A stretch of 64,000 bases of DNA, taken from positions 168,545 to 232,544 of the forward strand of contig NZ_JABJVN010000008.1 in the NCBI RefSeq assembly GCF_013618475.1, in the 5' to 3' direction. The position numbers were made by a program, and so were the translations under genes. The DNA is from Saccharibacillus deserti. Lineage in GTDB: Bacteria > Bacillota > Bacilli > Paenibacillales > Paenibacillaceae. This document shows positions 1 to 9,095 of this stretch, one piece after another; the stretch's first letter is position 1; the number at the start of each line of letters is the position of its first letter. The notes under the pieces are model-generated. The model was not told the DNA's origin, did no database searches, and worked only from the letters and a program-made list of their open reading frames with translations.

Positions 1-23
1 TTCGGGGGAATGGCTTGCTCCAT
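1..23 (-). CDS. Possible 5' end of a gene running off the left edge
   Basis: An ATG on the minus strand at 21-23 is preceded by a GAGGAG Shine-Dalgarno-like stretch about 11 bases upstream. It opens a frame reading MEQAIPP before the window ends. Only seven codons are visible, so neither product nor coding status can be judged. It would be co-directional with the next minus-strand gene upstream, which ends at 131. Confidence 0.35.
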
Positions 24-130
24 GTGGTTCTCGTCTCCTCGCATTCGAGAGGCCGAATCCACCTCCCTTGGCGGAATCCGGCTTGTCGTTATCGTCAGAA
101 AGGGACGCCCGCTTGGGCAAAGATGCCCGA

Positions 131-976
131 TCAGCGGTACTCGTCATAAGGGGTAAACACGGCCGTCCCGACCTGCAGCACACCGTTCTTATACGTATAG
201 CCAAGCGTAAGGTCTCCGATAAATTCGGACATGCCGACCTGTACGCCCGCCGTCGCGGTCAAACGGCCGTCTTCGATTCCGTAGCGGATGACCTGGCCGA
301 AAGACGGACGCTCTCCGCGCTGCGCCCGCTCCGTCAAGATCCGGTCCGCGGCGATTTGCGTGGTCACGCCGCCCGCTTCGATCCCGACGCTTCCGTCCGC
401 GGCGAATCCGGCGCGGAACTGCTTGAGCATGGCGATGGCTCCGTCTTCGAGAGGAATCTGCTCCAGATCCGCCGTATAGACGACCGCTTCATTGGCATAG
501 ACGCCCGTCCCGTAACCCTGGGTCAGCAGAACGACCGTATCGGGAGCGGCTCCCGCCGTCAGATTGGCCGATACGAACTCGGGCGGATAGGGGCTGTTTG
601 GACCCAGCGTTTTACCGGGCAGAGCCGCCGTGCGGCTGCCGCTGTGCAGACGAAGATCGTCCCACATGCCGTTCAGGCTTTCCATGCCGGTGATGGACAG
701 CGTTCCGTCCGCCGATGCGGCGATTTGGCCGGTCCGGTTCTCGACTTTCAGAATGCGGTTTTTGGTGTCGTAGCTCATATGTTGATCGAACAGCTCTCCG
801 GCAAGGCCGAGGGGAAGCATCACTTGTCCGTCGACAAAGCGCGGCGAAGCTTCGGTCACGACCTCGGTACCTTCCCGGTAGACTTTGATCGGAGCTGCGG
901 CGGAAGCCGTCAGCGCGGCGGCGGCAACCGAAAGACAGACCAGGACGGAGACGGCAAGGCGGCGTGTGTTTTTCAT
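131..976 (-). CDS. Secreted protein with copper-amine-oxidase-N-like domain
   Basis: 281-residue protein starting at the ATG at 974-976, which has a GAGGAC ribosome site; the frame stays open upstream but lacks a better start. Residues 1-25 form a signal peptide (basic MKNTRR, then a hydrophobic stretch ending in Ala-rich ASAAA). Residues about 28-70 match the copper amine oxidase N-terminal-like fold common in Paenibacillus exported proteins: a VMLPLG strand and a later YDTKNRILKVENR strand. The remainder is not recognised. The family usually acts at the cell surface, sometimes binding wall or substrate; the name does not imply oxidase activity. The gene appears monocistronic. Confidence 0.6.
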   Translation of the reverse strand: MKNTRRLAVSVLVCLSVAAAALTASAAAPIKVYREGTEVVTEASPRFVDGQVMLPLGLAGELFDQHMSYDTKNRILKVENRTGQIAASADGTLSITGMESLNGMWDDLRLHSGSRTAALPGKTLGPNSPYPPEFVSANLTAGAAPDTVVLLTQGYGTGVYANEAVVYTADLEQIPLEDGAIAMLKQFRAGFAADGSVGIEAGGVTTQIAADRILTERAQRGERPSFGQVIRYGIEDGRLTATAGVQVGMSEFIGDLTLGYTYKNGVLQVGTAVFTPYDEYR

Positions 977-1284
977 GTTTGGATGTCCTCTTTTCGTTCC
1001 CGAAGGATATATGAAATGGAAGGCGCTTGTCTCGAAGCGCCGAAAAGGTTCAGGGGAATTCATACGGCAGTTCGGATCCGGGCGGTACAAAACCGGGCGG
1101 TCCGAAGATAGGTTGGGCTTTTCGGCCGGGATTTTCGTCCGGCGATACGGAGTTCATTCGGTGTCGGTTTCCCATTCTAGGGAAAAAAGGGCTTGTCCAT
1201 CGGGAAAACCCTCTTCTTCTAGCTTAAGACATCCTGGCGATTTTTCCAGAAAAAAAGTTGTAACCCTATATTACAGTTCCATGA
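977..1284. other. Intergenic region, no gene seen
   Basis: No convincing coding frame lies between the start of the secreted-protein gene (976) and the terminator of the MFS gene (1290). A 7-bp hairpin (GGCGCTT/AAGCGCC, about 1022-1041) is present. The promoter of the minus-strand gene ending at 131 should lie here, but I see no strong -35/-10 pair. Confidence 0.4.
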
Positions 1285-1288
1285 CAAA

Positions 1289-1318
1289 AGCCCCAATCCT
1301 TCCGGAAAGGGGCAAAAA
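1289..1318 (-). terminator. Rho-independent terminator of the MFS gene
   Basis: On the minus strand, a GCCCC/GGGGC stem (1290-1313) with an internal TCCGGA palindrome is followed by TTTTG, a few bases after the MFS stop codon at 1324. The stem is short and the T tract brief. Confidence 0.5.
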
Positions 1319-1323
1319 GAAGG

Positions 1324-2694
1324 TTAATTTCTCGAAATCCCGGCCGCGGGCTTCCAGATCGAGCGGCCGAACACAAATCCGGCCGTTCCAAGCAGCAGAA
1401 TTGTCCAGCCCGCGGCTTCGAACACCGAACCTGCGCCGAAGTGCTGGACCGACAAGCCGCCCAGCGGCGGAGCGGCGATCATGACAAGGCTGAGCAGGGT
1501 ATGTTGAATGCCGAAGACGCGCCCGGTCATGGCAGCCGGGGTTTCTTTTTGCAGGGCGTAGTTGAACGTAATCATGAACAATCCGTTGCCCGCTCCGAGC
1601 AGCAGACCGATCCCGAGAATGGCGGCGATCGATGCGCCCGGCGCAAGCAGGCCCAGCAGCAGCACCGACAGTCCGATCAGGATGTAGCTTCCTCCCAGCT
1701 TGACCGCGTATCCCTGCCGGCGCAGCGGGGCGAAGCGAAGATTGGCGGCGGCGGTCAGCGCGGCCGAAGCTCCCGAAGCGGCGAGCAGCCAGCCGATCGC
1801 CGTCTCGCTGCTCGGGGCGATCGTCCGAAACAGGCTGATGAATTGGAAATCGATCATCTGGATCACCAGCATGCCGCACAGCGCGAACGCCAGCAGATGA
1901 AGCAGGATACGCGTCCGGCGCACGAACGACCAGCCTTCGAGCAGTTCGCCCCACAAGGTTCTCCGTTTACCCGGTGCGCTGCCGGACTGCTCGGCGGAAT
2001 CGGCACCCGAGTACGATTTCGCCGCGGGGTCCGTTTGCGGATCGGCTTCCGGAGGAACCGTCTTCAGAATCCCGTAGGACAGCAGACGGGCCCCCGCATT
2101 GACCAGAATGCACGCCTGGGGCGACAGCAGCGCAAGCACGCCCGCTCCGGCCAGCGGCCCCGCTATCCGCGACAGCTGGCCGGCCAGGCCGTTGAGCGAA
2201 GAAGCATCGACCAACTGTTCCTCGTCGACTACGCGCCGCGTGAGCGCCTGCTGGGCAGGCACATTGAAGACCCCGAGCGCGGCGCGCAGCGCAATCAGAG
2301 GCAGCAGGCTGTAAATGTTCGGCACCAGCAGGATACCGATCGTGGCGAATACGGTCAGCAGATCGCACAGCCGCATCAGCTTGAGCCGGTTCAATCGATC
2401 GGCTGCCGCGCCCGCGGCCGAACCGAGCAAAATGCCCGGCAGGGCCATACATACGGGCACCATCGCCATCTCCAGCGGACTGGCCTGCCATCGGTAGCCG
2501 ATCAGCACCTGAATCGCAATGGCGTCGAACCAATCGCCGAACACGGCGATTCCGTACGCGGCGAAGGTACGGCCGAAGACCGGGTGCCGGAGCAGCGAAG
2601 GCCTGCCGCCTGCTGCTTCCGCTCCTCTCTTACTTTTTTTGCTTGTAAAGCCCGGACGCTTCCGACTGCCGTTCCCGGCTTGTTTCTCGATCAT
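1324..2694 (-). CDS. MFS transporter, enterobactin-exporter/multidrug type
   Basis: 456-residue integral membrane protein with 10-12 hydrophobic segments, as usual for 12-TM major facilitator exporters of the EntS/MFS_3 type. After a basic, soluble N-terminus (residues 1-40), TM1 carries the GDWFDAIAIQVL segment typical of this family. The loop 2-3 region reads GAAADRLNRLKLM (GxxxDRxNRxxLM form), and a central cytoplasmic loop (about residues 208-245) separates the two halves. Predicted role: proton-driven efflux of an unknown small molecule. The start has a GGGGGAGG ribosome site. It lies 156 bp downstream of, and co-directional with, a winged-helix regulator (2851-4017) that may control it. 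Confidence 0.8.
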   Translation of the reverse strand: MIEKQAGNGSRKRPGFTSKKSKRGAEAAGGRPSLLRHPVFGRTFAAYGIAVFGDWFDAIAIQVLIGYRWQASPLEMAMVPVCMALPGILLGSAAGAAADRLNRLKLMRLCDLLTVFATIGILLVPNIYSLLPLIALRAALGVFNVPAQQALTRRVVDEEQLVDASSLNGLAGQLSRIAGPLAGAGVLALLSPQACILVNAGARLLSYGILKTVPPEADPQTDPAAKSYSGADSAEQSGSAPGKRRTLWGELLEGWSFVRRTRILLHLLAFALCGMLVIQMIDFQFISLFRTIAPSSETAIGWLLAASGASAALTAAANLRFAPLRRQGYAVKLGGSYILIGLSVLLLGLLAPGASIAAILGIGLLLGAGNGLFMITFNYALQKETPAAMTGRVFGIQHTLLSLVMIAAPPLGGLSVQHFGAGSVFEAAGWTILLLGTAGFVFGRSIWKPAAGISRN

Positions 2695-2850
2695 CTGTGT
2701 TCTTCCTCCCCCGGCGATCCGATCGAACCGCTTCCGTAATCAAGCACGGATTCAGCTTATCCGGGAAATGTCAGAGGTTTATCAGAGGGGAAGAAATCCG
2801 GCGGCATGGTTGTCGCTGTTCAACGCCGTGTACAACCCGAAGACTGCCGC

Positions 2851-4017
2851 CTACCGGCCGGACTTCTCCAATCGGTCGAGATAGTCCCGGATGCGTTCGC
2901 CCAGTTCCCGCTGGAGCCCGTTCAGCCCGAATCGTCCGTATTCCGCCTGCAGCCGGGCGGAATAGAGACGTTCGGCGGCTCCGCCCGGCGCATGCCGGCG
3001 CAGCACGCCGCAGAGCCGATGCAGCGCCACAAGACGATGCGGCACGAATCCCGAACGCTCGAATGTGTCCAGTCCTTCGCGGATCAGCGCTTCGCCTTCT
3101 TCGCTCCGACCGATCAGCTCCAATCTCGCGCCTTCCAGTATCCGGTAGCCCGCGAGCTCCCGCAGATACGGTTCACGTTCGAGCAGCCCGGCAGCAAGGG
3201 CGGATTGTTCGGCCGCAAGTTCGGTGCCGCCCTGCATCAGCCGGACGTACAAGGCACTGATCTCGATCGGCACGACAAAGCCGTCCAGCCGCTGCTCTTC
3301 GGCGACCCGCCGTGCACGGTCCAGCACGGCCAGCGCTTCGTCGATCCGATCTTCGGCCGCATACAGATCGGCGATATTGAGAATCTCCATCTCGCGGTGT
3401 CCGTCCGGCGGCAGCGCTCCGAGGCGGAGCGCCCGCTCGCAGATCTCCGACTTGCGGCCCGGCGTATCCACGAACAGTTCGAACAGCAGCAGCCAGTAGA
3501 TGCGTTCGCTCATCGGCGTCTGTTCATTTTCCAGAAACCAGCGCAGATCGCCTTCCACAAAATGCAGGTACAGTCCGTAAAAGGAATCCAACCGAAATCC
3601 CAGCGCGCGGTGCTGCGCCGCCAAAGCCAGCATGGCGCGCCCCTGGCCCAGCCGGTGATACCGCGAAAATATGCCGTTTACGGCTTCCTGGACCGCCGGA
3701 TCGTGCAGGGAAGGCACCTCGTCTTCTTCCGCCGACGGACGCGGTGCCAGGCAGTATCCGACGCCGCGAATCGTCTCGATCGGCGGTCCGCCCACGGCTT
3801 TGAGCTTCTTGCGCAGCCGGTAAATATGATCGTCTACCGTACGGTCGGTCGGGTATTCGCCGGGCCACAGCCGGTCGAGCAGCTGCTCGCGGCTGAATAC
3901 CCGGTTGGCATTGGCATGCAGAAAACGCAGCAGCGCGTACTCTTTGGCCAGCAGCGTGATCTTTGCTTCGCCGTATTCGGCTTCCATCCGCCCATCGTCA
4001 AATCGGAGCGAAGGCAT
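2851..4017 (-). CDS. OmpR-type winged-helix regulator with TPR-like C-terminal domain
   Basis: 388 residues from the ATG at 4015-4017, chosen for its GGAGGAG ribosome site; upstream codons in frame are not supported. Residues about 1-95 form a Trans_reg_C winged helix (LLAKEYALLRFL, FSREQLLDRLW, VDDHIYRLRKKL, IRGVGYCL are the hallmark helices and wing). There is no receiver domain, so it is not a classical response regulator. Residues 110-388 are helical with TPR-like periodicity, resembling the sensing regions of SARP/AfsR-like one-component regulators. Function: probable DNA-binding activator or repressor, plausibly of the MFS exporter just downstream. The ligand is unknown. Confidence 0.7.
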   Translation of the reverse strand: MPSLRFDDGRMEAEYGEAKITLLAKEYALLRFLHANANRVFSREQLLDRLWPGEYPTDRTVDDHIYRLRKKLKAVGGPPIETIRGVGYCLAPRPSAEEDEVPSLHDPAVQEAVNGIFSRYHRLGQGRAMLALAAQHRALGFRLDSFYGLYLHFVEGDLRWFLENEQTPMSERIYWLLLFELFVDTPGRKSEICERALRLGALPPDGHREMEILNIADLYAAEDRIDEALAVLDRARRVAEEQRLDGFVVPIEISALYVRLMQGGTELAAEQSALAAGLLEREPYLRELAGYRILEGARLELIGRSEEGEALIREGLDTFERSGFVPHRLVALHRLCGVLRRHAPGGAAERLYSARLQAEYGRFGLNGLQRELGERIRDYLDRLEKSGR

Positions 4018-4168
4018 GGCTACTCCTCCTTCGACCCGAATCCGCCGGTTTGCCTCCGTTGTGAGGCCGGCCGGATTCGGATAGCTTTCTCGTTTCGCCA
4101 TTATACCGCACAGTCCGCTCTTGGCTCCATGCGCGCGGGATCGTGAAGATCCTTGGCCTGCGCAGCGC

Positions 4169-4212
4169 AAAAAGCGTCCGGAACGCCCGAAGGCCGTTTC
4201 CGGACGCTTTTC
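4169..4212 (-). terminator. Terminator of the sugar ABC operon
   Basis: Near-perfect hairpin (AAAGCGTCCGGAA paired with TTTCCGGACGCTTT) with a TTTTT tract on the minus strand, just after the stop of the permease gene at 4242. Confidence 0.85.
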
Positions 4213-4241
4213 AACCGAACCGCCGGGCCTCAAGCCAAGCG

Positions 4242-5069
4242 TTACTTCACCGCGCCCTGCGTAACGCCGTTGATGATCCACTTCTGCGCGAACAGGTAAA
4301 TCACGATCATCGGCAGCATCGCCAGCAGGTACGACGCGAACGCCAGATTGAATTCCGTATTGAACTGTCCCTGGAACACGTACTGCACGAGCGGCAGCGT
4401 GTATTGGTTCTGATCGCTCAAGATGACGAGCGGCAGCAGGAAGTCGTTGTACGTCGACAGGCAGATCAGGATGCCCACGGTCGCGTTGATCGGCGCCATC
4501 AGCGGGAAAATGATCCGGACGAACGTGCCGAACGTTCCCGTGCCGTCGACCGTCGCCGCTTCTTCCAGATCGATCGGAATGGAGCGGATGTAGCCGACGT
4601 AGATGAACACGTTGAACGCCAGGCCGTACACCGTGTGCAGGATAATCAGGCCAAGCAGATTCGTCATACCCAGCGAAGCCGTCAGTTTGACGATCGGCAG
4701 CATGATGATCGGGAACGGAATAAACATGGCGCTGATGAAGTAGAAATACAGTCCTTTGAAAAACTTGCTCTTGCCCATGTTCCGCGCGACCGCGTAGGCG
4801 ACAAGCGAGTTGCTCAGGATAGTCAGCACGACGGTCGAGCCGGTGACGATCGCGCTGTTGCGCAGCGCCTGGAAGAAGTTCGTCATCTCGATCGCCCGCG
4901 CGAAATTCTCGAAGCGCAGGGAAGTCGGCAGGCCGAAAATGGAATTCAGCATATCGGTCTGGTTCTTGAGCGCGATGGTGACGGCCATGTACAGCGGGAA
5001 CAAAATGAAGATCGTCCCGAGCGCAATCAGGATCATGGCGATCCAGTTGGTCCGTTTGCGTATTTTCAT
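4242..5069 (-). CDS. Carbohydrate ABC transporter permease, MalG/AraQ family
   Basis: 275-residue inner permease with six membrane segments. It carries the family EAA loop (EEAATVDGTGTFGTFVRIIFPL, about residues 180-201), which docks on the ATPase, and the typical C-terminal QKWIINGVTQGAVK. It forms the import channel with the partner permease encoded directly upstream. The two genes overlap by one base (TAATG), indicating translational coupling. No ATPase gene accompanies them; in Bacilli a shared MsmX-type ATPase encoded elsewhere commonly serves such importers. Substrate unknown, likely a mono- or oligosaccharide. Confidence 0.9.
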   Translation of the reverse strand: MKIRKRTNWIAMILIALGTIFILFPLYMAVTIALKNQTDMLNSIFGLPTSLRFENFARAIEMTNFFQALRNSAIVTGSTVVLTILSNSLVAYAVARNMGKSKFFKGLYFYFISAMFIPFPIIMLPIVKLTASLGMTNLLGLIILHTVYGLAFNVFIYVGYIRSIPIDLEEAATVDGTGTFGTFVRIIFPLMAPINATVGILICLSTYNDFLLPLVILSDQNQYTLPLVQYVFQGQFNTEFNLAFASYLLAMLPMIVIYLFAQKWIINGVTQGAVK

Positions 5070-5935
5070 TACATATCCGTCTCCCTTCTCTGCAAGTAGC
5101 GGATCTGCACGATCGAGATGACCGCGATCACGATAAAGTAGATGACCGAGTTCGCCGACTGATACGCGAATTCGCCGCCTTCGAAGCCGCCCGTGTAGAT
5201 CAGGTGGGAGATCGACTGCGTGGCGCGGCCCGGTCCGCCGTTCGTCAGCGCGACGATCAGGTCGAAGACCATCAGCGCGTTCTTCATCGCCAGTACCATG
5301 TTAATGGTAAAAAAAGGCGCGATGAGCGGGAACGTGATTTTCCAGAACTCCTGCCACTTGTTGGCGCCGTCGAGGCCGGAAGCTTCGTACAGCTGGACCG
5401 GAATCGTCTGCAGGCCGGACAGGTACAAAATCGTGTTCAGCGCAATGCCCTGCCAGATCGCGACGAACGCGACGCCGAGCCAGGCCAGCGTCTGGCTGCC
5501 GAGCAGGTTCGTGGACAGCGCTCCGATCCCGAGGTTCTCGCCCCAGACGGTGAACACGTTGGAGAACAGGTAGTTGAATATGTAGCCGACGATCAGAACG
5601 CTCAGGATGTTCGGCAGGAAGTACACCCCGCGGAAAAAGTTCCGCGCTTTGATGCTGGCGTTCAGCCCCATCGCGATCAGCAGGCTGAGCACGTTGATGA
5701 CGATCGTGACGAGAATCGCGAACTTGAACGTGAACCAGTAAGCGTTGCCGACATTGTCGTCCTGGAACAGGTAATAGTAGTTCTTGAAACCGACGAAGTC
5801 GTACGTTTGGGCGAAGCCGTTCCAGTTGGTGAACGAGTAGAACACCCCCTGCAGGGCCGGGAACGTGTGGAAGACGAAAAACAGCAGCAAAGCCGGGACG
5901 GTCATCCAGTAAAAGGCGGCTTTTCTTTTGGCCAT
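5069..5935 (-). CDS. Carbohydrate ABC transporter permease, MalF/UgpA family
   Basis: 288 residues from the ATG at 5933-5935 with an AAAGGAGA ribosome site. The frame is open further upstream, but the added residues are low-complexity and unsupported. Six transmembrane segments. The ATPase-docking loop reads YEASGLDGANKWQEFWKITF, followed by the GGPGRATQSISHLIY segment typical of MalF-type permeases. It pairs with the downstream MalG-type permease and the lipoprotein encoded at 6263-7501. A 327-bp spacer separates it from the binding-protein gene. Confidence 0.9.
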   Translation of the reverse strand: MAKRKAAFYWMTVPALLLFFVFHTFPALQGVFYSFTNWNGFAQTYDFVGFKNYYYLFQDDNVGNAYWFTFKFAILVTIVINVLSLLIAMGLNASIKARNFFRGVYFLPNILSVLIVGYIFNYLFSNVFTVWGENLGIGALSTNLLGSQTLAWLGVAFVAIWQGIALNTILYLSGLQTIPVQLYEASGLDGANKWQEFWKITFPLIAPFFTINMVLAMKNALMVFDLIVALTNGGPGRATQSISHLIYTGGFEGGEFAYQSANSVIYFIVIAVISIVQIRYLQRRETDM

Positions 5936-6262
5936 CGGGTTCTCCTTTCTCGACGGTTGAGCAGGGAGCCTCGGGCGCTCGGAAGCGCTTCGCGCGTCGA
6001 GTTGCTTTTTGGGGTGCAAGGGCAGGCGGCCTTGTGACGGGGCCGCCGGGATCGAGATCAAATAACGAAATAGACACACAGAAAGTGAATAGACATAGAG
6101 CGAATAGATACAGAGCAAGTGAAAACCGGATGATCGGGCCCGCTGTTTGGGCGGGCTTGCGGCTGCGCCGCGGCGGGAAAGGCCGGCGGCCGAAGGCCTG
6201 GACGATTCCCGCTTGCGAGAGCAAATCAAGAACGGGTCAAGAGAGACAGGCCGATCCAAAGA
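5936..6262. other. Intercistronic spacer between permease and binding-protein genes
   Basis: No gene is supported. The stretch has GC-rich self-complementary runs (about 6150-6205, GGCC-rich) that could fold between the binding-protein and permease messages, an arrangement often used to raise the level of the binding protein. It also holds an imperfect short tandem repeat at 6068-6121. Confidence 0.45.
6068..6121. repeat. Imperfect tandem repeat
   Basis: Three imperfect copies of a unit beginning AATAGAC/AATAGAT and ending AGTG or AGCG (about 6068-6087, 6088-6102, 6103-6121). It is AT-rich compared with its surroundings. Function unknown. Confidence 0.5.
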
Positions 6263-7501
6263 TCAGGATCTGCGGTTGGCGACTTTGGTCCATTCGCTGT
6301 CGAGGCGCTTCAGGAAAGCGTCGGCGTCCCCGCGCTGCAGGAACTCCTGTACAAGAGAGTTCAATTGAACGGCGGCCGGGATGTAATGGTCGGCAAAATC
6401 GACGAGGCGGCCGGAGTCGAAATAAGGCTGAAGTTCGGCCACGGCCGGGTCGTTTTGATCGATCCCTTCGACAGCGGAGAAAGCGGTCTGTTCCTTGATG
6501 TACTGGGCGATATTCTCGTCTTCGATCAGGAATTCGATAAACTTCATCGACTCTTCGCGATGGTCCGTGCTCTCGGCGACCGCGAGCAGCGTATCCACGC
6601 CGGAAACCAGTTTGTTCGCTTCGGCATCGTCGCCGGTCGGCGTCGCGAAAAAGCCCAGATCGATATCGGCATTGGCTTTGCGGATTTCGGGAATCGCCCA
6701 GCTGCCCTGGATATACATCGCGGCTTCGCCGTTGGCGAAAGCGCGGTTGCCGTCGGCGTACGTGCGTCCGAAGTTGTCGTTCGTGCCGTAAGGCAGCACG
6801 GCGAGCGCTTTGTCCGCCACTTCCTGCATCACGGGATCTTCGAACGACACCTTGTTATCGCGGCGCTCCAGGAAAAAATCGATGCCGGCAATGTTCGGAG
6901 CGAGGGCGTTGAACAGCAGGTTCGTTGTCCAATCGTCTTTGTAGGTCAGGTAGAAAGGCGTAATGCCCGCTTCTTTGACCTTCTGCGCGGCCTCCATGAA
7001 TTCGTCCCAGGTCTTGGGCACTTCCAGATTCAATTTCTCGAAAATGGCGCGGTTGTACATGATGCCGTCGGCGTTCGCCGCGTAAGGGATCCCGTTGATC
7101 GCTTCCTGCCCGGTCAAATCGTTCAGCATCTGCATATAGCGGGGATTGATCCGGTCCAGGAAAGGCTCTCCCGCCAGATCGGCGAAAATCCCGCTTTGTC
7201 CGAGCACGGAATACGTATCCGTCGCTCCCATTCCGATGATGTCCGGCACATCGTTTTTGACGACCCGCGTCATGAGCACCGTTTCGGCATCGGGCGGATT
7301 GGTCTGCGTAACGACGATATCCGGATTTTCTTCATTGAATTTCGCAATCAGTTTGTCGAACGATCCTTTGGCTTCCGGTTTGTTCTGGAAAAACTCGATA
7401 TGTACTTTGCCGTCGGCCGATTGGCCGCTTCCGCAGGCCGTCAGCGTCAGCAGTGCGCCGAGCAGGCTTGCGGCACCCAACCGTCTGATCCATTTTGCCA
7501 T
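6263..7501 (-). CDS. Sugar ABC transporter substrate-binding lipoprotein
   Basis: 412 residues. The signal peptide ends in lipobox LTLTAC, with Cys23 the predicted lipidated residue, so the protein is anchored outside the membrane. The rest is an extracellular solute-binding protein family 1 fold: FFQNKPEAKGSFDKLI near the start, a hinge region NGIPYAANADGIMYN, PKTWDEFMEAAQKVK, and FANGEAAMYIQGSWAIPEI, all typical of sugar-binding members. It delivers substrate to the two permeases downstream and is first in the operon. The 247-bp region upstream must hold the promoter. Specificity cannot be read from the sequence. Confidence 0.9.
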   Translation of the reverse strand: MAKWIRRLGAASLLGALLTLTACGSGQSADGKVHIEFFQNKPEAKGSFDKLIAKFNEENPDIVVTQTNPPDAETVLMTRVVKNDVPDIIGMGATDTYSVLGQSGIFADLAGEPFLDRINPRYMQMLNDLTGQEAINGIPYAANADGIMYNRAIFEKLNLEVPKTWDEFMEAAQKVKEAGITPFYLTYKDDWTTNLLFNALAPNIAGIDFFLERRDNKVSFEDPVMQEVADKALAVLPYGTNDNFGRTYADGNRAFANGEAAMYIQGSWAIPEIRKANADIDLGFFATPTGDDAEANKLVSGVDTLLAVAESTDHREESMKFIEFLIEDENIAQYIKEQTAFSAVEGIDQNDPAVAELQPYFDSGRLVDFADHYIPAAVQLNSLVQEFLQRGDADAFLKRLDSEWTKVANRRS

Positions 7502-7689
7502 CTTATGCGCCTCCCCGCAGTCTTGTATAGGTTGCCGATCGGACGGCAGCGGCGTAAACTCCCTTGGCTTTCGAACGTCTTTTTCCGATGCCCGTGTTCA
7601 AATTCCGCTCGTTCGCCGCTCGCCCATCCGTTTAACAATACCCCTGACAAGTCGGCAGCGAATCGCTCATATAAAACGCTTTCGAACGA

Positions 7690-7736
7690 AAAAAACCCAA
7701 AAGTCCGCGTACGGCGCGAAGCCCGCGGACTTTTGG
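7690..7736 (-). terminator. Strong terminator after the small gene at 7749
   Basis: Perfect 13-bp stem (7697-7709 with 7724-7736, CCAAAAGTCCGCG/CGCGGACTTTTGG), followed on the minus strand by a run of seven or more T. It lies directly after the stop codon at 7749, supporting real transcription of that small gene. Confidence 0.9.
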
Positions 7737-7748
7737 CGCTTCAAAAAT

Positions 7749-8042
7749 TCAGCTGCCGACCGGCACTTTTTGGGACAGGTAGTCTTCGACGGCCCGGGTC
7801 CGCTTGCCGCCTGTGCGCCCGAGCAGATCCATCAGCCCTTTCAGGTCCGTCAGCACTTTGCTCGAAGCCAGTTCCGATTCGCTTTTGGCCGACAGCAGCC
7901 GGGTATAGGCCGCTCCCGCTTCCGGATCGATAGCGCCCGTATCGTAGCCGAACAGCGGCGTATTGCTCTGTCCGTAGAAGACCGAAAGCGGCCCATACCG
8001 AGGATTCCGACAAAAAAGGAAGCCTGCGACTTTTTTTGACAA
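7749..8042 (-). CDS. Small orphan protein, possibly a gene remnant
   Basis: A 97-codon frame opening with TTG at 8040-8042 and only a weak ribosome site. The first 20 codons look poor, but from residue about 20 codon choice matches neighbouring genes. That part contains NTPLFGYDTGAI, then an Ala/Leu/Lys-rich helical tail ending EDYLSQKVPVGS. The perfect terminator immediately downstream argues the 3' end is genuine; the 5' end may be lost or frameshifted. A similar TPVFGYDTG string occurs in the GNAT-like protein encoded at 41880-43073, which may be chance. Family not recognised. Confidence 0.4.
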   Translation of the reverse strand: MSKKVAGFLFCRNPRYGPLSVFYGQSNTPLFGYDTGAIDPEAGAAYTRLLSAKSESELASSKVLTDLKGLMDLLGRTGGKRTRAVEDYLSQKVPVGS

Positions 8043-8223
8043 CCGGTAGATTCAATTCCCATTTGCGGGTAATAAGAAGAAGTCCGGCCGTCGTCCTTCG
8101 CCGTGGGCCGAATCCCCCGGCCTTGCGGCGCGGAACGGTCGTGTACTGCATTGCAGCCTCTTGAAGACAAGAACCGCACAGCAAATGGCAGAAGAAGCAC
8201 CCATTCAAGGAGGCTTTTCAGAT

Positions 8224-9030
8224 ATGGGAAAATATATTGAAGTGGAATCGGGTATCCGTATTTATGTGGAAGACATCGGCGCAGGGCGTCCGGTCATCTT
8301 CCTGCACGGATGGCCTCTCGATTCCCGGATGTTCGAATATGCGTATATGCGCCTTCCCGCGCTCGGCTTCCGCTGCATCGGCATCGACTTCCGGGGCTTC
8401 GGCAAATCCGATGCGCCTTGGGAAGGGTATACCTATGACCGCTACGCGGACGACGTCCGGGCGGTCATCGACAAGTTGGGGCTGGAAGATGCCGCGCTGG
8501 TCGGTTTCTCGATGGGCGGTGCGACAGCGCTGCATTATGCGGCCCGGCATCAATCCCACGGAATCTCGAAGCTGCTGCTGATCGGCGCGGCCGCACCGAG
8601 CTTCACCATCCGTGAAGGCGCACCCGGCGCCATGACCGTCGAAGATCTGAACGAGCAGATGATCCGTCCGACCCTGGAAGACCGGCCGAAGATGATTACC
8701 TCGTTCGGCAAGAAGCTCACCCACAAGACGCCAAGCGCCTCTTCGGCCGCCTGGGTCGAAATGGTCGCTTTCCAGGCTTCCGCCGTCGGCACGCTGCGTG
8801 CCGCCGAGATGCTGCGCGACGGAGACCTTCGCGGCGATCTGGACCGGATCACCGTGCCGACCGCCATCTTCCACGGCGAGAAAGACCGGATCTGTCCGTA
8901 TGCCCTGGCCGAATCCATGAACGCCGGTATCCCCACTTCCCATGTCGTGAAGTTCGCCAAGAGCGGCCACGCCCTCATGATGGACGAACCGGAAAAATTC
9001 AACGAGGAACTCGTTTCGTTCCTGCGCTGA
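8224..9030 (+). CDS. Alpha/beta hydrolase, non-haem chloroperoxidase-like
   Basis: 268 residues from the ATG at 8224 with an AAGGAGG site 11 bases upstream. Alpha/beta hydrolase fold with oxyanion motif FLHGWPLD (about residues 25-32), nucleophile elbow GFSMGG (Ser near 95), an acid in the FHGEKDRICP strand, and catalytic His in SGHALMMDEPEKF near the C-terminus. The arrangement matches the esterase/haloperoxidase group (cofactor-free). Cytoplasmic, with no signal peptide. Natural substrate unknown. Monocistronic, with a clear terminator just after the stop. Confidence 0.85.
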   Translation: MGKYIEVESGIRIYVEDIGAGRPVIFLHGWPLDSRMFEYAYMRLPALGFRCIGIDFRGFGKSDAPWEGYTYDRYADDVRAVIDKLGLEDAALVGFSMGGATALHYAARHQSHGISKLLLIGAAAPSFTIREGAPGAMTVEDLNEQMIRPTLEDRPKMITSFGKKLTHKTPSASSAAWVEMVAFQASAVGTLRAAEMLRDGDLRGDLDRITVPTAIFHGEKDRICPYALAESMNAGIPTSHVVKFAKSGHALMMDEPEKFNEELVSFLR

Positions 9031-9055
9031 TCCACGACCAAAGCCCGCATGCTCA

Positions 9056-9087
9056 AAAGCCATACGCCTAACGCGTATGGCTTTTTT
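9056..9087 (+). terminator. Terminator of the hydrolase gene
   Basis: AAGCCATACGC...GCGTATGGCTT stem with a short loop and TTTTTT, 27 bases after the stop codon at 9030. Confidence 0.9.
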
Positions 9088-9095
9088 CGAACCGT

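Noticed and set aside
7670..7690. cre-like AAAACGCTTTCG upstream of the sugar ABC operon
   Set aside because: Four of ten defined positions mismatch the CcpA consensus.
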